Made by a program: the position numbers and the translations under genes. Shown one piece after another: positions 7,217 through 11,322 of a stretch of DNA of 11,322 nucleotides. The notes beneath the pieces are model-generated. The model saw nothing but the letters and a program-made list of their open reading frames with translations, ran no database searches and had not been told where the DNA came from. The DNA lies in NCBI GenBank assembly GCA_019114645.1, contig DXFC01000248.1, positions 1-11,322 on the forward strand, in the 5' to 3' direction. The DNA is from Candidatus Halomonas stercoripullorum. Lineage in GTDB: Bacteria > Pseudomonadota > Gammaproteobacteria > Pseudomonadales > Halomonadaceae. The first letter of the stretch is position 1, and every line of letters begins with the position of its first letter.

Positions 7217-7969
7217 CTATACACCCAACATGGAGTTGAGGTGATCACGCCTGGAAGGCAGCTCGGCTGCACTGATCTCTTCGATGATGCGACCGTGCTC
7301 CATCACGTAATGTCGATCCGCAAGCGGCGCGGCAAAACGGAAATTCTGCTCTACCAGGACAATGGTCATGCCGCGGTCCCGCAGCTTGACCAGCACGTCA
7401 CCGAGCTTCTGCACGATGACCGGTGCCAGGCCCTCGGTTATCTCATCCAGCAACAGCAAGCGCGCCCCGGTACGCAGAATGCGTGCCATGGCCAACATCT
7501 GCTGTTCACCACCTGAGAGGCGGGTCCCCTGGCTATGCCGCCGCTCATAGAGGTTGGGAAACATCGCGTTGATTTCATCGAGGGTCATGCCGCCCGACCG
7601 TACCGTCGGCGGCAGCAGTAAATTTTCTGATACGTTGAGGCTGGAAAAGATGCCCCGCTCTTCAGGGCAATAACCCACACCCAGCCGGGGAATGCGGTGC
7701 GCCTTCATGCCGATGGTTTCCGTGCCGTTAATCAGGATCGAGCCCTGACGCCGGCCCACCATGTTCATGATGGTCTTGAGCGTGGTACTGCGCCCGGCAC
7801 CGTTACGTCCCAACAGCGTTACCAATTCCCCACGCCGTACGTCCATATCGACGCCATGCAGGATATGCGACTCACCGTAAAAAGCGTGCAGGTCCCGGAT
7901 ACGCAGCATCTCGGCACCTGTATGGTCGCGATAGCCGGTATGGGTCGGTTGTTCGACAACCTGGCTCAT
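7217..7969 (-). CDS. livF: ABC transporter ATP-binding protein (LivF-like), Walker A Lys replaced by Arg
   Basis: 250 aa, slightly longer than typical LivF because of a polar 20-residue N-terminal extension; the ATPase core begins at MLRIRDLHAFYG (21-32). Seen: Walker A GRNGAGRST (54-62), where Arg60 stands at the normally invariant lysine; signature LSGGEQQ (151-157); Walker B LLLLDE (171-176), followed by ITEGLAP rather than the commoner PTEGLAP; and VEQN (206-209) at the H-loop, where LivF proteins normally lack the histidine. It should form the cytoplasmic ATPase pair with LivG. The start at 7969 has GGAGG 7 bases upstream, inside the 3' end of livG. The ATG would overlap the livG stop as ATGA if livG kept its original frame. 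The arginine means ATP hydrolysis at this site may differ, though I recall arginine here in some LivF homologues. Confidence 0.92.
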   Translation of the reverse strand: MSQVVEQPTHTGYRDHTGAEMLRIRDLHAFYGESHILHGVDMDVRRGELVTLLGRNGAGRSTTLKTIMNMVGRRQGSILINGTETIGMKAHRIPRLGVGYCPEERGIFSSLNVSENLLLPPTVRSGGMTLDEINAMFPNLYERRHSQGTRLSGGEQQMLAMARILRTGARLLLLDEITEGLAPVIVQKLGDVLVKLRDRGMTIVLVEQNFRFAAPLADRHYVMEHGRIIEEISAAELPSRRDHLNSMLGV

Positions 7970-8738
7970 GCGCTGGCCTCCTCTGCCGCCGCTTCGCTAC
8001 CCATATACGCCTCCCGCACCTTGGGTCGGCGGAAACGGTGGCGTAGTCGCCTTCCGCCAGGACGGCACCACGAGCCAGCACGGTAATGCGGTCGCATAGC
8101 CGGCTCACTACACTCAGGTTATGCTCAACCATCAGTACCGTGCGCCCCTTGGCCACGCGGCGAATCAGTTCAACGATACGGTCGACATCCTCGGCCCCCA
8201 TGCCCTGGGTAGGTTCATCAAGCAGCATCAGCGTAGGATCCATGGCCAGCGTAGTGGCCACTTCCAGCGCTCGCTTGCGCCCATAGGGCATCTCTACGGT
8301 GAGCACGTTGGCATAGTCCGCCAGGCCAACTTCGTCGAGCAGCTCAACTGCCCGCTCATTGAGGTGGTCAAGCGACCGTTCGGACTTCCAGAAGTGAAAC
8401 GAAGTACCCACCCGCCTTTGCAGCGCCACACGCACGTTTTCCAGCGCGGTCATGTTGGCGAAGACCGCGGATATCTGGAATGAACGCACCATACCCATGC
8501 GGGCGATCTCGTTGGCCTTCAGACGGGTGATCGACTGGCCACGATAGAGAATTTCGCCCTGAGTCGGGGGCAAGAACTTGGTCAGCAGATTGAAAAAAGT
8601 GGTCTTGCCCGCCCCATTGGGACCAATCAAGGCATGAATGTGCCCTTCCCGGACGCTCAGGTCGACATTATCCACGGCGGTGAAGCCCCGGAACTGCTTG
8701 GTCAACCCCCGAGTTTCCAGTATGAACTCCTGGGTCAT
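7966..8738 (-). CDS. livG: ABC transporter ATP-binding protein (LivG-like) with an apparent frameshift near its 3' end
   Basis: First gene of the liv operon. Seen: Walker A GPNGAGKTT (39-47), signature region MPYGRKRALE (150-159, the degenerate form usual in LivG), Walker B LMLLDEP (170-176) and switch His206 (VEHN). The start at 8738 has GGAGAG 8 bases upstream; the in-frame ATG at 8771 lacks such a site. The reading frame is normal to Pro239 (ATVSADP). It then continues as an arginine- and cysteine-rich tail unlike LivG and ends at 7872, overlapping livF by 98 bases. If one base is restored in the GGG run at 8023-8025, the protein continues KVREAYMGSEAAAEEASA and stops at 7966-7968, giving 257 aa and an ATGA overlap with livF. 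That ending matches the LivG family. All catalytic motifs precede the break, so the broken product could still be active. A sequencing error is likely, and a real mutation possible. Confidence 0.9.
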
Positions 8739-8846
8739 GTGACACTCTCTCCAGATCGCATGGCGATCCATTCTGGTTTGTTATCGTTGTACTAGCCGTT
8801 GTCTTTGGCTTAGCGACCGCATTGCTGTTACAGAACTAGCCCAAGA

Positions 8847-8876
8847 CCTCTAGCTTACGTTAACGTAAGCTAGAGG
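8847..8876. promoter_or_regulatory. Perfect 30-bp palindrome, probable operator of the liv operon
   Basis: Fifteen-base half-site CCTCTAGCTTACGTT followed immediately by its exact reverse complement, centred on GTTAAC between 8861 and 8862. It lies 109 bases upstream of the livG start. It has no loop and no T-tract, so it looks like a protein-binding site rather than a terminator. The core TTACGTTAACGTAA is reminiscent, from memory, of operators of MerR-family regulators such as LiuR (branched-chain amino acid catabolism), and GTTAAC is also at the centre of SoxR sites. The cognate regulator is not in the window. Confidence 0.7.
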
Positions 8877-9069
8877 AGACGCCAAGAGGGAGCAAGTACT
8901 GTCATCAAAAACTCGACCAATGGGGTAGATAAATCAATGCTTAATGAGCGTGCTAACGGCGTTGACCACCCCCTGGATCGCTTGTCCATGCCACTGGCGT
9001 AACCGCCTGGGGCCTGAGCCACTGGGCTTTTTTCAACTCACTAGCCGTGCCAGGCAAGAGTCTCTAAAA

Positions 9070-9091
9070 TGACATGCAATCATGTATGTCA
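9070..9091 (+). repeat. Inverted repeat upstream of the membrane protein gene
   Basis: TGACATGCA, a 4-base spacer ATCA, then TGTATGTCA: nine-base arms with a single G/T mismatch, which would be a G-U pair in RNA. It lies 16 bases before the preferred start at 9108 and directly after a TAAAAT box. It could be an operator or a leader hairpin. Confidence 0.5.
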
Positions 9092-9107
9092 CAGGTACCC
9101 TAGACCC

Positions 9108-9755
9108 ATGCCTTATCCTCCCACTCCCCAGCACCCTTGGCCGATCAGCTTTACCGCGACCTGCATACGCGCCACGCTCTATATTTTGCTCATCGCGGGC
9201 ATGGCCCAGGGCGCCTATCTTGAAGGGCTGCATTTTCCCGAGGTGCGTTTTTCGGAGCGTGGCTTTACCGAGCTGGCACAGAGCGCGGTCCTGCTGAGCG
9301 CTTCACTCCTGCTGCTCTATACCCGCCAGGTATTGAAAGTCTTGCCGACCGTTACCCTGCTGATGTTCGCCTTCACTTTCAGCTCATTCATCCGTGAGCA
9401 GGATTACTGGCTTGATATGGTGGCACGCCATACCTGGAAGGCAATCGTAGCTCTGATCGTGTTTCCGACCCTCTTTTGGGTTATTCGTGAACGCAAACGC
9501 TTCGTTGATGAGTTCCGCCATTACGTGAACAGCTTCTCTTTCGGCCTGTTCGCCGCCGGCGTGCTGACGACCTACGTCTTTTCACGTCTTTACGGGCGCA
9601 GCGCCTTCTGGGAGGCCGTGCTGGAAGAGAGTTACATACGCACTTTCAAGGATGCCGCTGAAGAGATTATCGAACTGCTCGGCTATACGCTGATTCTGAT
9701 CGCGGTGATCGAGCTGACCCTGCTTGCACGGCGCTGGTATCTAGCCCGCCGTTAA
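9108..9755 (+). CDS. Unrecognised multi-pass membrane protein
   Basis: 215 aa from the preferred start; I do not recognise the family. Six hydrophobic segments are visible, at roughly residues 22-39, 56-72, 78-95, 110-127, 143-160 and 187-206. The first and last are flanked by basic residues (Arg21; RRWYLARR at the C-terminus). Charged residues sit next to or inside helices: Glu55, REQDYW (96-101), RERKRF (127-132), and FKDAAEEIIELLGY (180-193) leading into the last helix, which also carries Glu202. The acidic entry to the last helix gives the protein a recognisable shape for homology search. An upstream in-frame ATG at 9069 would add 13 residues, but it lies in an inverted repeat and has no good ribosome site; the site at 9108 is also weak (AGG about 12 bases upstream). 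It stands alone, converging on rpoD across a shared terminator. Composition is similar to its neighbours and no lesion is seen. Confidence 0.82.
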   Translation: MPYPPTPQHPWPISFTATCIRATLYILLIAGMAQGAYLEGLHFPEVRFSERGFTELAQSAVLLSASLLLLYTRQVLKVLPTVTLLMFAFTFSSFIREQDYWLDMVARHTWKAIVALIVFPTLFWVIRERKRFVDEFRHYVNSFSFGLFAAGVLTTYVFSRLYGRSAFWEAVLEESYIRTFKDAAEEIIELLGYTLILIAVIELTLLARRWYLARR

Positions 9756-9771
9756 ACGAAGCTGGCTCCAT

Positions 9772-9804
9772 AAAAAAACCGTGGCTTCAAGCCACGGTTT
9801 TTTT
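9772..9804. terminator. Bidirectional intrinsic terminator between the membrane protein gene and rpoD
   Basis: Seven A, stem CCGTGGC (9779-9785), loop TTCAA, stem GCCACGG (9791-9797), seven T. The tracts on both sides allow termination of the plus-strand gene ending at 9755 and of rpoD, which ends at 9829 on the minus strand. Confidence 0.95.
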
Positions 9805-9828
9805 GTCCAGCCATTGATGCGCTTGCAC

Positions 9829-11322
9829 TTACTCGTCGAGGAACGAGCGCAACGGCTCCGAGCGGCTCGGATGGCGCAGCTTGCGTAGTGCCTTGGCTTC
9901 GATCTGACGAATCCGCTCACGGGTGACGTCGAACTGCTTGCCCACCTCTTCAAGGGTGTGATCGGTATTCATGTCAATACCGAAGCGCATGCGCAGCACT
10001 TTGGCTTCACGCGCGGTAAGCCCGCCCAGCACGTTGCGAGTTGCCTCAATCAGCCCCTCACCAGTGGCCAGGTCCACCGGAAGCTGCATGGTGCTGTCCT
10101 CGATGAAGTCGCCCAGATGCGAATCATCGTCGTCACCAATAGGCGTCTCCATGGAGATCGGCTCCTTGGCGATTTTAAGCACCTTGCGTACCCGGTCTTC
10201 CGGCATTTCGAGACGCTCGCCCAGCTCTTCCGGGGTCGGCTCGCGCCCCATTTCCTGCAGCATTTGGCGGGATACGCGGTTGAGCTTGTTGATGGTCTCG
10301 ATCATGTGTACCGGAATACGGATGGTCCGCGCCTGGTCAGCAATCGAACGTGTGATCGCCTGACGAATCCACCAGGTGGCATAGGTCGAGAACTTATAAC
10401 CGCGACGGTATTCGAACTTGTCGACCGCCTTCATCAGACCAATGTTGCCTTCCTGGATCAGGTCCAGGAACTGCAGCCCCCGGTTGGTGTACTTCTTGGC
10501 GATCGAGATCACCAGACGCAAGTTGGCCTCGACCATCTCCTTCTTGGCCCGACGTGCCTTGGCCTCACCGATGGAGAGCCTGCGGTTGATCTCCTTGAGC
10601 TCGGCCACCCGCAGCTGAACCATCTCCTCCTCGAAGGCGATCCGGCGCTGGGCGCGCTGAATGTCCACCCGCAGCGGCTCCAGGCGCTCGGCACTCTTGG
10701 GATATTGCGCAATGAACTCATCAAGCCACTCTTGACGCGACTCATTACCCGGGAAGGACTTGATGAACTGCGTGCGCGGTACCCTCGCCCGCTTGACGAA
10801 GAGCTGCATCAGTTCCTTTTCCTGGGCACGCACCTGCTCGACACTGATGCGCACCTGACCTACGAGGCGCTCATAGTGCTTGGGCACCAGCTTGATCGGC
10901 GAGAACAGCTCGGCCAAGCGCGTGAGTGCCGCTTTGGCTTCTTCACTGCCACGACCATATTTGGCCAAGGCGGCGACAGCCAGCTCGTTCTTCTCACGGA
11001 TCTGCTCGATACGCGCCCGGGTCTCTTCAGGGTCGGGGCCACTCGGGCTCTCTTCCTCTTCCTCGGCAGCATCGTCATCATCGACATCGCCTTCCTCGCC
11101 GTCGAGATCATCCTCGACGATCTCTTCAGGCGCCTCGGCCACGCCGGGAATGCCTTCATCGGGGTCGATGAAACCGGCGAAGAAATCGGTAAGACGGCCG
11201 GGGTTCTCTTCGTCCTGGGTCGCGTCATACGCTTCGAGAATCGACTCCACCGCACCCGGCAGCCAGGCCAGCGCCGACATCACCTCACGCGTACCCTCTT
11301 CGATACGCTTGGCAATCTCGAT
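9829..11322 (-). CDS. rpoD: RNA polymerase primary sigma factor RpoD (sigma70), 5' end outside the window
   Basis: The C-terminal 497 or so residues of the housekeeping sigma factor; the frame stays open to the right edge (the last codons read IEIAKRIEEGTRE before the first possible GTG/ATG starts at 11283/11280), so the true start lies beyond the window. Seen in order: the end of region 1.2 (IAKRIEEG), the acidic non-conserved insert (a run of D/E between about 11000 and 11140), region 2 (GEAKARRAKKEMVEANLRLV, DLIQEGNIGLMKAVDKFEYRRG, TYATWWIRQAI: core binding, -10 recognition and melting), region 3 (IRIPVHMIETINKLNRVSRQ, MGREPTPEELGERL) and region 4 (LRMRFGIDMNTDHTLEEVGKQF, VTRERIRQIEAKALRKLRHP: -35 recognition), ending RSFLDE. 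It is nearly identical to the E. coli protein in regions 2 and 4 as I recall it. Nothing unusual. A terminator follows. Confidence 0.98.
   Translation of the reverse strand: MEIAKRIEEGTREVMSALAWLPGAVESILEAYDATQDEENPGRLTDFFAGFIDPDEGIPGVAEAPEEIVEDDLDGEEGDVDDDDAAEEEEESPSGPDPEETRARIEQIREKNELAVAALAKYGRGSEEAKAALTRLAELFSPIKLVPKHYERLVGQVRISVEQVRAQEKELMQLFVKRARVPRTQFIKSFPGNESRQEWLDEFIAQYPKSAERLEPLRVDIQRAQRRIAFEEEMVQLRVAELKEINRRLSIGEAKARRAKKEMVEANLRLVISIAKKYTNRGLQFLDLIQEGNIGLMKAVDKFEYRRGYKFSTYATWWIRQAITRSIADQARTIRIPVHMIETINKLNRVSRQMLQEMGREPTPEELGERLEMPEDRVRKVLKIAKEPISMETPIGDDDDSHLGDFIEDSTMQLPVDLATGEGLIEATRNVLGGLTAREAKVLRMRFGIDMNTDHTLEEVGKQFDVTRERIRQIEAKALRKLRHPSRSEPLRSFLDE

Larger units (their letters stand above)
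8739..9107. promoter_or_regulatory. Gene-free divergent region between livG and the membrane protein gene
   Basis: About 370 bases without a supportable gene. It holds a hairpin beside the livG ribosome site (8751-8776), a perfect 30-bp palindrome (8847-8876) and an inverted repeat close to the plus-strand gene (9070-9091). Weak liv promoter candidates on the minus strand are TTGGCG-17-TAACGT and TTGCTC-17-TAGCTT, both of which would place the -10 box inside the palindrome. On the plus strand TAAAAT (9065-9070) could be a -10 box but has no good -35 partner. A T6 run at 9028-9033 follows only a 4-bp stem and is not a convincing terminator. Confidence 0.5.

Noticed and set aside
7872..7965. 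The extra C-terminal tail of livG as a genuine new domain
   Set aside because: The tail is read from another frame of livF, is rich in Arg, Pro and Cys, and the neighbouring frame gives a family-like ending with a standard overlap; a frameshift explains it better.
9006..9033. Possible intrinsic terminator ending in T6
   Set aside because: Only a 4-bp stem (AGCC/GGCT) precedes the T run and no gene ends upstream on that strand.

Overview
The window is about 11.3 kb of ordinary-looking bacterial chromosome, moderately GC-rich and densely coded. The RpoD protein is very close to the E. coli type in regions 2 to 4. Together with an MtgA, a glutathione-dependent formaldehyde pathway and a LysR regulator beside it, this points to a gammaproteobacterium, perhaps of the Halomonas / Oceanospirillales kind. 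The taxon is an inference from recall, not a search result.

Layout: (1) 17-2887, minus strand: frmA (glutathione-dependent formaldehyde dehydrogenase), frmB (S-formylglutathione hydrolase) and mtgA (monofunctional peptidoglycan glycosyltransferase), read in that order. The 168-base frmA-frmB gap holds a 33/34-bp imperfect tandem repeat that runs into the frmA stop codon, and a strong hairpin directly before the frmB ribosome binding site. (2) 3009-3917, plus strand: a LysR-type regulator divergent from frmA across a 121-base gap, the natural candidate regulator of frmAB. (3) 3983-8738, minus strand: a complete branched-chain-amino-acid-type (HAAT) ABC importer in the order livG, livF, substrate-binding protein, livH, livM, closed by a clear intrinsic terminator at 3920-3952. 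(4) 8739-9107: a gene-free divergent region with a perfect 30-bp palindrome and a second inverted repeat. (5) 9108-9755, plus strand: an unrecognised six-helix membrane protein. (6) 9829 to the right edge, minus strand: rpoD, truncated at its 5' end by the window, facing the membrane protein across a bidirectional terminator.

How they work together: FrmA oxidises S-hydroxymethylglutathione to S-formylglutathione and FrmB hydrolyses it to formate and glutathione. The liv cassette encodes every part of an importer (periplasmic binder, two permeases, two ATPases), but its substrate cannot be read from sequence.

I see no mobile element, CRISPR array, tRNA or rRNA, and no clear sign of an undescribed multi-gene system. 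The points most worth checking are an apparent one-base deletion near the 3' end of livG that breaks its ATGA overlap with livF, an arginine in place of the Walker A lysine in LivF, the perfect palindrome upstream of livG, the frmA-frmB repeat array, and the unknown membrane protein.
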